A stretch of DNA of 64,000 bases from Helicobacter pullorum NCTC 12824 (lineage in GTDB: Bacteria; Campylobacterota; Campylobacteria; Campylobacterales; Helicobacteraceae): positions 62,001-126,000 of the forward strand of contig NZ_JAERIT010000003.1 of the NCBI RefSeq assembly GCF_017979475.1, in the 5' to 3' direction. Below, in pieces: positions 7,051 through 14,773 of this stretch (positions within the stretch are counted from its first letter, which is position 1; each line of letters begins with the position of its first letter). The position numbers and the translations under genes were made by a program. The notes under the pieces were generated by a model. It worked only from the letters and a program-made list of their open reading frames with translations. It had not been told where the DNA came from and did no database searches.

Positions 7051-7091
7051 AGAATATTCTACAAAACTTTTGCTTAATTTCCATTTCTTTT

Positions 7092-7224
7092 TTAAGGTTT
7101 TTGTGAGTTAGCTAGATTAGAAAAGATAAAATAAATGATTTTGTCTGCTACTTTTGGATTTAATTTTTCAAGTTTTTTTGATTTCCTTTTCAACGCTCTT
7201 TTTGAATTTCACATCAAAAATCAT
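7092..7224 (-). pseudogene. RelE/ParE-type toxin, frameshifted and truncated
   Basis: Begins ATG at 7224, 2 nt after the antitoxin stop (TAGTGATG), reading MIFDVKFKKSVEKEIKK. A stop follows in frame, but removing one base of the A7 run (plus strand T7, around 7172-7180) restores KLEKLNPKVADKIIYFIFSNLANSQ. This is the N-terminal half of a RelE/YafQ-type mRNA interferase. It then ends at TAA (7092-7094), where the family would continue with NPRxxGKxL and the catalytic C-terminal half. Doubly broken, so no active toxin is expected. Confidence 0.65.
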
Positions 7225-7226
7225 CA

Positions 7227-7439
7227 CTAGAGCCTTTTTATATCTGCTTTGATTTCTTCTGCTAATTCTTTTTTATAATCCTCGCTAAAACTTTGGTATT
7301 TTTTGTAAGCGTAAGATTCTTGATAAGGTATAAAATCCTCTTGTAATTTTTCTATTTTATAAGGTTTTGATAGCTTTTTGTTAATGGATTCTAAGATGTC
7401 AATTAAGTTATTATCTGCATTTGTGATTGTGATTACCAT
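7227..7439 (-). CDS. type II antitoxin, RelB-like (toxin partner broken)
   Basis: Start set at ATG 7439, which has AAAGG 6 nt upstream (a further in-frame ATG lies at 7463). About 70 residues: MVITITNADNNLIDILESIN, then a charged helical C-terminus (KYQSFSEDYKKELAEEIKADIKRL). Size, beta-strand-like N-terminus and position directly before a RelE-type gene fit an antitoxin that binds its toxin with the C-terminal helix. The toxin gene is frameshifted and truncated, so this is an orphan antitoxin. Confidence 0.6.
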   Translation of the reverse strand: MVITITNADNNLIDILESINKKLSKPYKIEKLQEDFIPYQESYAYKKYQSFSEDYKKELAEEIKADIKRL

Positions 7440-7562
7440 AAAAAACCTTTGTAGATAAATCAATTTTATATCATATTTAAAGAAAAAGCAGGGTAGTTTT
7501 TGTTTTAATGTGTAATTTATAGAATGTAATGGAAATAAAATAAAAGGATAGAAAAGTGTAAA

Positions 7563-7639
7563 TGGCGGAGCGGACGGGGCTCGAACCCGCGACCCCCTGC
7601 GTGACAGGCAGGTATTCTAACCAGCTGAACTACCGCTCC
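7563..7639 (-). tRNA. tRNA-Asp (GTC)
   Basis: 77 nt with encoded CCA. Acceptor GGAGCGG/CCGCTCC with discriminator G; anticodon stem CCTGC/GCAGG closes loop CTGTCAC, anticodon GTC; T-loop GGTTCGAGCC. Last gene of a four-tRNA operon and the border of the accessory island at 4.2-7.5 kb. Confidence 0.95.
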
Positions 7640-7644
7640 AAGTA

Positions 7645-7720
7645 TGGTGGTCGCTACAAGACTCGAACTTGTGACATCCACCTTGTAAGGGTGGCGCTCT
7701 ACCAACTGAGCTAAGCGACC
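7645..7720 (-). tRNA. tRNA-Val (TAC)
   Basis: 76 nt with encoded CCA. Acceptor GGTCGCT/AGCGACC; anticodon stem CCACC/GGTGG with loop CTTACAA, anticodon TAC; T-arm AGTTCGAGTCT. Five bases separate it from tRNA-Asp. Confidence 0.95.
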
Positions 7721-7750
7721 ATCATAAAGTCAAAATTTAGAAAATAAAAG

Positions 7751-7825
7751 TGGTGACTCCTAGGGGACTCGAACCCCTGTAGCCACCGTGAAAGGGTGGT
7801 ATCCTAACCGCTAGATGAAGGAGCC
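7751..7825 (-). tRNA. tRNA-Glu (TTC)
   Basis: 75 nt with encoded CCA. Acceptor GGCTCCT/AGGAGTC (one G-U pair); anticodon stem CCACC/GGTGG with loop CTTTCAC, anticodon TTC. Confidence 0.95.
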
Positions 7826-7837
7826 ACTTTTATTTAG

Positions 7838-7913
7838 TGGTGACCCGCGTTGGATTCGAACCAACGGCCCATTCCTTAAAAGGGAATTGCTCTACCAACT
7901 GAGCTAGCGGGTC
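7838..7913 (-). tRNA. tRNA-Lys (TTT)
   Basis: 76 nt with encoded CCA. Acceptor GACCCGC/GCGGGTC; anticodon stem ATTCC/GGAAT with loop CTTTTAA, anticodon TTT. First gene of the Lys-Glu-Val-Asp operon. Confidence 0.95.
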
Positions 7914-7926
7914 AAATAAAAAGGAA

Positions 7927-7950
7927 ACGAAATTATAGCTATAATTTCGT
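7927..7950 (-). promoter_or_regulatory. 24-bp perfect palindrome: cinA terminator and/or tRNA promoter
   Basis: ACGAAATTATAG followed by its exact complement. Read on the minus strand it is a 12-bp inverted repeat followed by TTTCCTTTTTATTT, plausible as an intrinsic terminator for the cinA-like gene. The TATAAT inside it (7937-7932) is placed about 20 nt before tRNA-Lys and could be the -10 of the tRNA operon. Either or both roles are inference. Confidence 0.45.
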
Positions 7951-7956
7951 ATAAAG

Positions 7957-9012
7957 TCAATAGTTTTTGAAAAATAGTTTCAAGAATAGCAAATAAGCAT
8001 AAAGACAAGATTGCTCTTGAATATAATTCCTATCCCCTTGAAATAAAACTCTTTGGATAATTTCATCACCATTTTTATTCATCGCACCAATAAAAATTGT
8101 CCCCACAGGTTTATTAGGGCTTCCGCCATTTGGACCAGCAATTCCACTTGTGGCAATTGCAAAATCCGCACCGCTTGCTTTAAGTGCTCCCTTTAGCATT
8201 TCATAAACCACAATTTCACTGACAGCACCAAATTGTTCTAAATGATTTTGAGAAACTTCAAGCCAAGCATTTTTGATTGCATTAGAATAGCTAATAATGC
8301 CAGCATCAAAAACTTCACTAGCTCCAGATTCTTTGGTGAGATAATATGCAGCTAATCCTCCCGTGCAACTTTCTGCGGTGGTAATTTTTTGTTTGTTTTG
8401 GGCTAAAATTTTTATAATACTTTGGGCAAGGTTTTGGCTTGGAAAAATCTTATTTTGTAAAGTTTGTTGCATTTCTTGTAGGAAATTTTTTAAGCTTTCT
8501 TGAGAATTGCCTATGGCTTTTAAGATTCCAATTTCATTAGATTCAAATGCGATTTGCAGTGCCACATTGTGAATCTTTGCAAGCGGCTTTAGTAGCATAT
8601 AAGCACTTTTGCACTCTATTCCCAAAGGATATAAAAAAGTAGTATCTTTAGGCGTTTGCAATAAAGATTCCAAAGAGTGTTGGGGGGAATTTGGGGGGAG
8701 GGTTTGCAGTGTGATGAGGCAATGAAGAATCTTAAAATAATAGATATTTTTTTCTTGTATGGCTTTAGAATCGAGTTGTTGTTGGATATGGCTTGAGATT
8801 TCTTGCAAGGAATCTTTGGGGGATAGAATTAAAATGTTGTTTGAATTTTGTATCAAGCAATCAAGATTCTTAGAAAGATATTCCAAAGAATCATCGGTGT
8901 TTATAAAATGAATTTGGTGAATTTCTCCCAAAAGATCTTCTGCGTATCTTGTGGCAAAGTCCCTTAGTGGCTTAAAAGAGCAGTTTTTTTCTATGCAAAA
9001 TAATGTATTCAA
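7957..9012 (-). CDS. CinA family protein (NMN amidohydrolase-type C-terminal domain)
   Basis: 351 residues. Roughly residues 190-345 form a CinA C-terminal (PncC-type nicotinamide-nucleotide deamidase) domain: TTAESCTGGLAAYYLT, AGIISYSNAIKNAWL, and SGIAGPNGGSPNKPVGT. The N-terminal half is divergent from the molybdopterin-binding-like domain of classical CinA and I cannot assign it with certainty. Probable role is recycling of NMN in NAD metabolism. It lies directly upstream of the tRNA operon on the same strand. Confidence 0.75.
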   Translation of the reverse strand: MNTLFCIEKNCSFKPLRDFATRYAEDLLGEIHQIHFINTDDSLEYLSKNLDCLIQNSNNILILSPKDSLQEISSHIQQQLDSKAIQEKNIYYFKILHCLITLQTLPPNSPQHSLESLLQTPKDTTFLYPLGIECKSAYMLLKPLAKIHNVALQIAFESNEIGILKAIGNSQESLKNFLQEMQQTLQNKIFPSQNLAQSIIKILAQNKQKITTAESCTGGLAAYYLTKESGASEVFDAGIISYSNAIKNAWLEVSQNHLEQFGAVSEIVVYEMLKGALKASGADFAIATSGIAGPNGGSPNKPVGTIFIGAMNKNGDEIIQRVLFQGDRNYIQEQSCLYAYLLFLKLFFKNY

Positions 9013-9094
9013 AATCTCTCTCCTTAAATCTGGAATTTTATTCTTTTATGGTAGAATATTTTGGCTATTTTATAGCTTAGTTTGGAGGTAAATT

Positions 9095-9964
9095 ATGAGT
9101 AAGGCTTTAGTTATACGCCCAGAAGATGAAAGACCCGGTGAAGTTTATAACCAAAAGGGAAAAATAAATAAAAAGTTTTATGAAGAGGAAATTACAAAAC
9201 TACAAATTGAATTAATCAAATTGCAAAATTGGGTGAAAAAGTATCAAAAAAAAATTATTGTGATTTTAGAAGGGAGAGATGCTGCCGGGAAGGGCGGAAC
9301 AATTAAAGCCTTAAGAGAGCATCTAAATCCTCGTGGAGCAAGAGTGGTGGCATTGCAAAAGCCAAGTGATGTGGAAAAAACTCAATGGTATTTTCAACGC
9401 TATATTGATGAGTTGCCAAATGGCGGGGAAATCGTATTTTTTGATAGGAGTTGGTATAATCGTGCTGGAGTGGAGCGAGTAATGAATTTTTGCACTAATG
9501 AACAATACAAAGAGTTTATTATTCAGGTTTCTCATTTGGAGCAAATGTTGATTGAGAGCGGATATATCTTGTTTAAGTTTTTTTTAGATGTGGGGCAAGA
9601 AGAGCAAAGAAAGCGTATAGAAGCACGCAAAGATGAGCCTCTAAAGAGGTGGAAACTTAGCCCTATTGATGAATTATCATTGAATCTATGGGATGAATAC
9701 ACAGAGGCATTTGAAAAAATGTTTTCTCGCACACATACTCCATTTGCACCATGGTTGATTGTGGATTCAAATGATAAAAGACGCGCTAGAATCAATCTTG
9801 CTAGAATCTTGCTTGCTAAAATTGATTATGAAGATAAAGATGCTGAAAATGTATGTTTGCTAGCAGATCCGGGTATCGTTTCTTATTATTCTAGTGTCCG
9901 AATGTTTTGTGGTGAAGAAGGGGATATAAAGAAAGACAAAAAGAAAAAGAAAGATAAGAAGTAG
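9095..9964 (+). CDS. ppk2: polyphosphate kinase 2
   Basis: 289 residues. PPK2 transfers phosphate between polyphosphate and nucleoside di- or triphosphates. Walker A is GRDAAGKGGT at about residue 60, Walker B/DRSW motif is FFDRSWYNRAGVERVM, and the lid module follows (EEQRKRIEARKDEPLKRWKLS). This is the single-domain class I layout, and the length is typical. The C-terminus ends in a very lysine-rich tail (KKDKKKKKDKK). It has a GGAGG ribosome binding site and is transcribed divergently from the cinA-like gene. Confidence 0.93.
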   Translation: MSKALVIRPEDERPGEVYNQKGKINKKFYEEEITKLQIELIKLQNWVKKYQKKIIVILEGRDAAGKGGTIKALREHLNPRGARVVALQKPSDVEKTQWYFQRYIDELPNGGEIVFFDRSWYNRAGVERVMNFCTNEQYKEFIIQVSHLEQMLIESGYILFKFFLDVGQEEQRKRIEARKDEPLKRWKLSPIDELSLNLWDEYTEAFEKMFSRTHTPFAPWLIVDSNDKRRARINLARILLAKIDYEDKDAENVCLLADPGIVSYYSSVRMFCGEEGDIKKDKKKKKDKK

Positions 9965-9980
9965 TTTATTGTTTTTGGTG

Positions 9981-9986
9981 TATAAT
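9981..9986 (+). promoter_or_regulatory. -10 box of the symporter gene
   Basis: TATAAT in GGTGTATAATCCC, about 50 bp before the ATG at 10037 and behind a T-rich stretch, as is usual for vegetative promoters in this group. Confidence 0.5.
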
Positions 9987-10036
9987 CCCGCCTTTTAAAT
10001 TTGCAGTGTGCAAAAATACATAATAAAAGGTTTCTT

Positions 10037-11419
10037 ATGCAAAATTTCTTGCAACATTTTTTTAATATTTCTTCTTTTTATACGCTTATAATTCTTTTTT
10101 GTTTGGCAGGGATTTTTTACTTTTTATCTAGGATTAAACGGCAAAATTGGCAGTTAATTGGTGCTTTAGTTTTTGGGGTGGTTTTTGCTTGTTTTATTTT
10201 GACATTGGCAGGATTTCCAACTCAAGGGTTGGGCTACTTTAAGGATTCTACTAAGTTGCATTGGCTCTATGAGGTGCATATTTGGCTTAGTTTTATTAAT
10301 TCACTTTTTATTTCTTTTTTGCGTTTAATGGTTATTCCGCTTATTTTTGTAGGGTTGGTTTATGCGATTTGTAATTTAGATAAAACAACTAAGCTTAAAT
10401 GGACGGCGATTTTTTCTTTTGCAAGCTTAATGATTACTACGGCTATAGCAGCAATAATAGGATTGTTGTTGGGAGTGGCGTTTGATTTGGGTGTTGGAGT
10501 AGAAGCTGGAGTTACAGAAAAAAGCATTAGGGGAGTGGAGAGTTTCAATAGTATGATTTTGGGGTTTGTGCCAAATAATATTATTGGGGCTGCAAATAGC
10601 AATAATATCCTAGGTGTGGTGATTTTTGCGATATTTTTTGGATTTTGTGCTTATCTTGTGGGTAGGCAAGAAAATTTCGAGCAAAATTTTAATATTTTTA
10701 AAAAATGGCTTACTTTTATTTATTTGGTGATTTCCAAAATGATTGGAGTACTAATTAAGATTATGCCATATACTATTGTAACGATGATTGTAGATACTCT
10801 TTTGGTTAATGGAATAGATTCTATAATCGAGGCTGGTTTGTTTGTAATCTTAATTTACATAAGCTGGGTATTGGTTTTTGTGATGCATTCTGCGATACTT
10901 GGATTTTTGGGGTTGAATCCTATTGTGTATTTCAAAAAGGCTTTTAAGGCTTTATTGATGGCTTTTGTTTCGCGTAGTTCTGCAGGCACTTTGCCTCTAA
11001 CTATTGATTGTTTGGAGAAGCTTGGTGTGAGTAGAGGGGGAGCAACTTTTGTCGGGAGTATTTCTACTACGATGGGAATGAATGGTTGTGCTGGATATTA
11101 TGCTGCATTAGTGTGTGTTTTTATGTTGAATGCACTTGGAATTCCTCTTGGTTTTAGTGAGGGAGTGATTATTGTTTTGCTATGTGTGATTACTTCTTTT
11201 GGGATTGCTGGAATCCCCGGAATTACAATTATGATTCTTTCTATTTTATTAAGTGGATTGGGATTGGAATCTCATTTTTCACTTTTGGCGATTATCTTGG
11301 CTATTGATCCTATTTTGGATATGGCAAGGACTTCAAGCAATGTTTCTGGAGGAATGATTGCAAGTATTGTGACAGAAAAAAAGCTTGGGAATCTTGAAAT
11401 CCAAAAATATTATTCTTGA
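10037..11419 (+). CDS. TcyP-like cation:dicarboxylate/cystine symporter
   Basis: About 460 residues from the ATG at 10037, chosen for its AAAAGG 6 nt upstream; an earlier in-frame TTG at 10001 lacks one. A polytopic membrane protein of the DAACS family with 8-9 hydrophobic segments. The re-entrant-loop signature SRSSAGTLPLTIDCLEKLGV followed by GSISTTMGMNGCAGYYAALV matches the TcyP/YdjN branch (L-cystine uptake) better than GltP. The DPILDMARTSSNVSG motif near the end is the substrate/cation site of the fold. Substrate is inferred. Confidence 0.75.
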   Translation: MQNFLQHFFNISSFYTLIILFCLAGIFYFLSRIKRQNWQLIGALVFGVVFACFILTLAGFPTQGLGYFKDSTKLHWLYEVHIWLSFINSLFISFLRLMVIPLIFVGLVYAICNLDKTTKLKWTAIFSFASLMITTAIAAIIGLLLGVAFDLGVGVEAGVTEKSIRGVESFNSMILGFVPNNIIGAANSNNILGVVIFAIFFGFCAYLVGRQENFEQNFNIFKKWLTFIYLVISKMIGVLIKIMPYTIVTMIVDTLLVNGIDSIIEAGLFVILIYISWVLVFVMHSAILGFLGLNPIVYFKKAFKALLMAFVSRSSAGTLPLTIDCLEKLGVSRGGATFVGSISTTMGMNGCAGYYAALVCVFMLNALGIPLGFSEGVIIVLLCVITSFGIAGIPGITIMILSILLSGLGLESHFSLLAIILAIDPILDMARTSSNVSGGMIASIVTEKKLGNLEIQKYYS

Positions 11420-11556
11420 GGTTTTATTTGCAGGAAATTATCCTGCATTTGAATTGAATTTTGACTTCATTTGCTTTAAAAAATGTTTAATATAAGCTTT
11501 ATTTTTCATTATTAAACTATTTCTATTAATTATATTATGTTTAAGAAAATGTAAGA

Positions 11557-11562
11557 TATAAT
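11557..11562 (+). promoter_or_regulatory. -10 box of the chemoreceptor gene
   Basis: TATAAT in AAGATATAATCCG, 43 bp before the ATG at 11606, behind an AT-rich stretch. No sigma28 or sigma54 pattern was found here. Confidence 0.45.
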
Positions 11563-11605
11563 CCGAGCTTTGAAATTTTAGCGAAGTAGCTTGGGAGATA
11601 AATTA

Positions 11606-13714
11606 ATGAATTTTTTAAAAAATATGAATATCGGGACTAAGCTTGTAGTATCTATCAGTATTATTATGCTTATTGGTCTTAGTATATTGTCAATAGTTGT
11701 AGTTAAAAGCGTTGGTGATAGTATGCGTAAAGATGCCGAAACGATGATTTTAGAATCTTCTAAGGGGTATTCTGGTTTTGTTGAAGGTGTTGTGAATGAA
11801 ATGATAGCTCTTAATAGGACTTCTGCAAATGTATTAGGAGAGATTTTCACTCAAACTTCCAAATACAATATCACACCAAAAGCTTTAGAAGATGTGGTAA
11901 CTAATGTTTTGGATTCTGGTTCTTATGCGGATTTTGCATTTTTGTATTTAAAGAATCCTTTGGGTTTTGATGGTGGAAATTCTTTTTATCGTTTGGATAA
12001 TGGGGATTATATGGTTGCTTATGAAGATAAGCAACCTTCCTCTGCTGGAGGTATTGTGAATGTGGCTATAAATGGTAATGTCGAGCTTGTCTCCATTAAA
12101 GAAGCATTGAATTCCCAAAAAGGCAGTGAAACAAAAGTGTTATTTGGCAAGCCGCATCGCTTTTCTTTTGGTGGCAAAGAGTTTGTAGGTATTGATATGG
12201 CAATGCCTATTTTTGATGCGAACAACCAAGTTGTTGGAGCTGTGGGTTTTATTTTTAGCTTTGATGATATTGCAAATTCGCTTTTGGATTCTAATAATAA
12301 GCTTTTTGAGGGAAGTATTGTTGCGATGTTTGATCAAGATGGGACGATTATTCTCCATGGCAATCAAAGTTTGTTGTTTAAAAAACTTCAAGATGCCAAT
12401 AAAAGACCAGAAGCTAAATTGATTGTTGATGCGATTATAGCAGGGCAAACGGGTGTTTATGATTATATTGCCACAGATGGTGCTCCAAGTTATGCAAGTC
12501 TTGTATCTTTCTCATCAGTGGATAATTATGTAAGCTGGAGAGTTTTGGTTACGGCTCCAAAATCTTCTGTTCTTGCACCTCTTTATCGTTTGGAATATTT
12601 AATTTTTACAGCTTCAGCGGCTTTTTTGATTTTGGTAATGGCTTTTGTGTATTTTTATATTCGTAAAAATGTTGCTAATAGATTGCCAATTATCCTTGAT
12701 GCGCTTGATAAGCTCTTTAAATTTATTAACCATGAAAGCAAAGATGTCCAAACTATCAAGATTCGCGCAAATGATGAATTAGGGGCAATGGGAAGAATTA
12801 TTAATGCCAACATTGAAAGGACTCGTTCTTCTTTGCAAATTGATGAAGAAGCGATTCAAGCAGCAGTAGATACCGCAAAAGAAATTGAAGCAGGTAATTT
12901 AACTGCAAGGATTTCTAAAGATCCTGTAAATCCGCAGCTTATGGAATTAAAAGAAGTTTTAAATACAATGCTTAGTGTTTTGCAACGCAAAATAGGAAGT
13001 GATACTAATGAAATTGCTAGGGTTTTTGATTCTTATGTGAAGTTGGATTTTACAACAGAAGTGAAAAACGCAAATGGAAGAGTAGAAGTTGTTACTAATA
13101 CTTTGGGAGAAGAGATTAAGAAAATGCTGCATGCAAGTGCTAATTTTGCTAGAGAATTAACAGCGCGTTCAACAGAGCTTAGAGAATCTATGCAAAAGCT
13201 TACCGATGGTTCTCAAGCGCAAGCTTCTTCATTGGAACAATCAGCAGCAGCAGTAGAAGAAATTAGCTCTTCTATGCAAAATGTAAGTGAAAAAACTATG
13301 GATGCTACAAGACAAGCAGAGGATATTAAAGAGATTGTGGGAGTGATTAAAGATATTGCAGACCAAACTAATCTCTTAGCATTGAATGCAGCTATTGAAG
13401 CAGCAAGAGCAGGGGAGCATGGTAGAGGATTTGCTGTTGTGGCTGATGAGGTGCGAAAACTTGCAGAGCGAACAACAAAATCTCTAGGAGAGATTGAAGC
13501 AAATGTGAATGTTTTGGTGCAAAGCGTTAATGAAATGAGCGAATCTATCAAAGAACAAACAGAAGGAATTAGTCAAATTAATGAAGCAATTGCACAACTT
13601 GAAACTGCAACACAAGATAATGTTGGAGTGGCAAATGCAACAAATGAAATCACCAAAAGCGTTAATGATATTGCAGAAAATATCTTAAATGATGTGAATC
13701 AAAAGAAATTTTAA
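11606..13714 (+). CDS. methyl-accepting chemotaxis protein with dCache-type sensor
   Basis: About 702 residues; ATG at 11606 preceded by GGGAG. TM1 at about 12-35, a 290-residue periplasmic region of dCache type (a long N-terminal helix, then [20 protein letters not shown] and [20 protein letters not shown]), TM2 at about 335-355, a HAMP-like linker, and a cytoplasmic coiled coil. The hairpin tip [41 protein letters not shown] is canonical. No CheR-binding pentapeptide at the C-terminus. Signals via CheW/CheA to the flagellar motor; the ligand cannot be read from sequence. Confidence 0.9.
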   Translation: MNFLKNMNIGTKLVVSISIIMLIGLSILSIVVVKSVGDSMRKDAETMILESSKGYSGFVEGVVNEMIALNRTSANVLGEIFTQTSKYNITPKALEDVVTNVLDSGSYADFAFLYLKNPLGFDGGNSFYRLDNGDYMVAYEDKQPSSAGGIVNVAINGNVELVSIKEALNSQKGSETKVLFGKPHRFSFGGKEFVGIDMAMPIFDANNQVVGAVGFIFSFDDIANSLLDSNNKLFEGSIVAMFDQDGTIILHGNQSLLFKKLQDANKRPEAKLIVDAIIAGQTGVYDYIATDGAPSYASLVSFSSVDNYVSWRVLVTAPKSSVLAPLYRLEYLIFTASAAFLILVMAFVYFYIRKNVANRLPIILDALDKLFKFINHESKDVQTIKIRANDELGAMGRIINANIERTRSSLQIDEEAIQAAVDTAKEIEAGNLTARISKDPVNPQLMELKEVLNTMLSVLQRKIGSDTNEIARVFDSYVKLDFTTEVKNANGRVEVVTNTLGEEIKKMLHASANFARELTARSTELRESMQKLTDGSQAQASSLEQSAAAVEEISSSMQNVSEKTMDATRQAEDIKEIVGVIKDIADQTNLLALNAAIEAARAGEHGRGFAVVADEVRKLAERTTKSLGEIEANVNVLVQSVNEMSESIKEQTEGISQINEAIAQLETATQDNVGVANATNEITKSVNDIAENILNDVNQKKF

Positions 13715-13770
13715 AGTTTTTATTTAGATAATATTTTTTAAAATTTGGGTAAAAAATAGTTAATTTTAGA

Positions 13771-13829
13771 TACAATAATAGATAGCATAGATTCCTTTTT
13801 AGGAAAAGGAGGATATGTTATCACTCTAA
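13771..13829 (+). promoter_or_regulatory. cadF-like leader: -10 box, hairpin and 4-codon upstream ORF
   Basis: TACAAT at 13771-13776 is a candidate -10. The leader folds TCCTTTT-TAGG-AAAAGGA (13793-13810), which hides part of a strong Shine-Dalgarno AAAAGGAGG. That site serves a tiny ORF, ATG TTA TCA CTC TAA (13815-13829), ending 15 nt before the real start. The gene's own site is AAAAGGAAAAAA. A translational control role is speculative. Confidence 0.35.
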
Positions 13830-13844
13830 GAGAAAAGGAAAAAA

Positions 13845-14771
13845 ATGAAAAAGTTTCTCCCCTTGTCATTAATGTTGTGTAGTTCGCTTTTTGCGGCAAA
13901 TAATCTTTTTGAGGTTACTCCACAAATTGGTGGAAGCTGGCATGTAGATAATCAAAGAATGGCGGATGATATTGATTTGTCCTATGGTTTGAAATTTGGT
14001 GCAAGAGTTGCTCCAGAAGTATTGGTAGAATTGGGTTATGATTGGATTACGCATGCAGAACAAAGTATTCCTGATAATAAAACTTCTTTTAATCGCTATT
14101 ACATGAATGTTGTAAAAGAGTTTGAAGTATGGAATAGTGTATCGCCTTATATTCTTGGTGGTGTGGGTTATGAAGATGTTTCTAACAATAATCAAAGCTT
14201 AGATAGTGCTCCATTTGGTCAATATGGTTTAGGATTGCGTTGGGAAGCTTTCAAATACTTGCACCTTAAAACAGAACTTAGACATTTAGTAAGTTTTGAT
14301 GGAAGAAGTGATGTGATTGCAATGTTGGGCTTTAGTATTCCATTTGGAACTTTTGCACAAGAAGAGGTTGTTGTAGAAGAAGTAGTGGAAGAAGTGGTTG
14401 TAGAAGAAGTTCCAGCTCCAACTCTATCGCATATTCATACTTTTAGTGTGCAATTCCCTTCTGATTCATCATCTGTAAATCCTGAATATTATCCAGAAAT
14501 TCAAGATTTTGCAGAATATATGAAGCAAAACCCAGATAAAACTGCTACTATAAGTGGTCATACAGATAGCACAGGAAGTGAAGCTTACAATCAAAAGCTT
14601 TCAGAAAGAAGAGCAATTTCTGTAAAAGAAGAAATTGTCAAACAAGGAATCTCTCCAGATAGATTAGATACAAAAGGGTATGGAGAAGAGAAACCTATTG
14701 CAACTAATAAAACTAAAGAGGGAAGACAAGCAAATAGAAGAGTAGAAGCAGAAGTCTATAACGCAAATTAA
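13845..14771 (+). CDS. OmpA-family outer-membrane protein, CadF-like
   Basis: 308 residues: signal peptide (KKFLPLSLMLCSSLFAA), an 8-strand beta-barrel-like half (ITPQIGG..., GLKFGARVAPEVLVELGYDW, LGLRWEAFKYLHLKTELRHL), an acidic Glu/Val linker made of EEVV repeats, and a C-terminal OmpA peptidoglycan-binding domain. The latter has SGHTDSTGSEAYNQKLSERR and GYGEEKPIATNKTKEGRQAN-RRVEAE. Overall it resembles the fibronectin-binding CadF of Campylobacter and H. pullorum. A wall-anchored porin-like adhesin is likely; fibronectin binding is inferred from the family only. Confidence 0.75.
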   Translation: MKKFLPLSLMLCSSLFAANNLFEVTPQIGGSWHVDNQRMADDIDLSYGLKFGARVAPEVLVELGYDWITHAEQSIPDNKTSFNRYYMNVVKEFEVWNSVSPYILGGVGYEDVSNNNQSLDSAPFGQYGLGLRWEAFKYLHLKTELRHLVSFDGRSDVIAMLGFSIPFGTFAQEEVVVEEVVEEVVVEEVPAPTLSHIHTFSVQFPSDSSSVNPEYYPEIQDFAEYMKQNPDKTATISGHTDSTGSEAYNQKLSERRAISVKEEIVKQGISPDRLDTKGYGEEKPIATNKTKEGRQANRRVEAEVYNAN

Positions 14772-14773
14772 TA

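Larger units (their letters stand above)
6888..7077. other. type I toxin-antitoxin-like module, copy B (whole locus)
   Basis: Second complete copy. On the minus strand the order is AAATTAAGC, TAGAAT as -10, two-stem leader (6999-7049), Shine-Dalgarno GAGGTGAG, a TTG-started 20-residue hydrophobic ORF, hairpin, fold-back. On the plus strand a near-consensus promoter lies inside the ORF. The element sits just beyond the broken RelE-like gene and 320 bp after the BspA-like gene. Confidence 0.65.

Noticed and set aside
7517-7705. Minus-strand frame over the tRNAs
   Set aside because: Consists of tRNA-Asp and tRNA-Val sequence.
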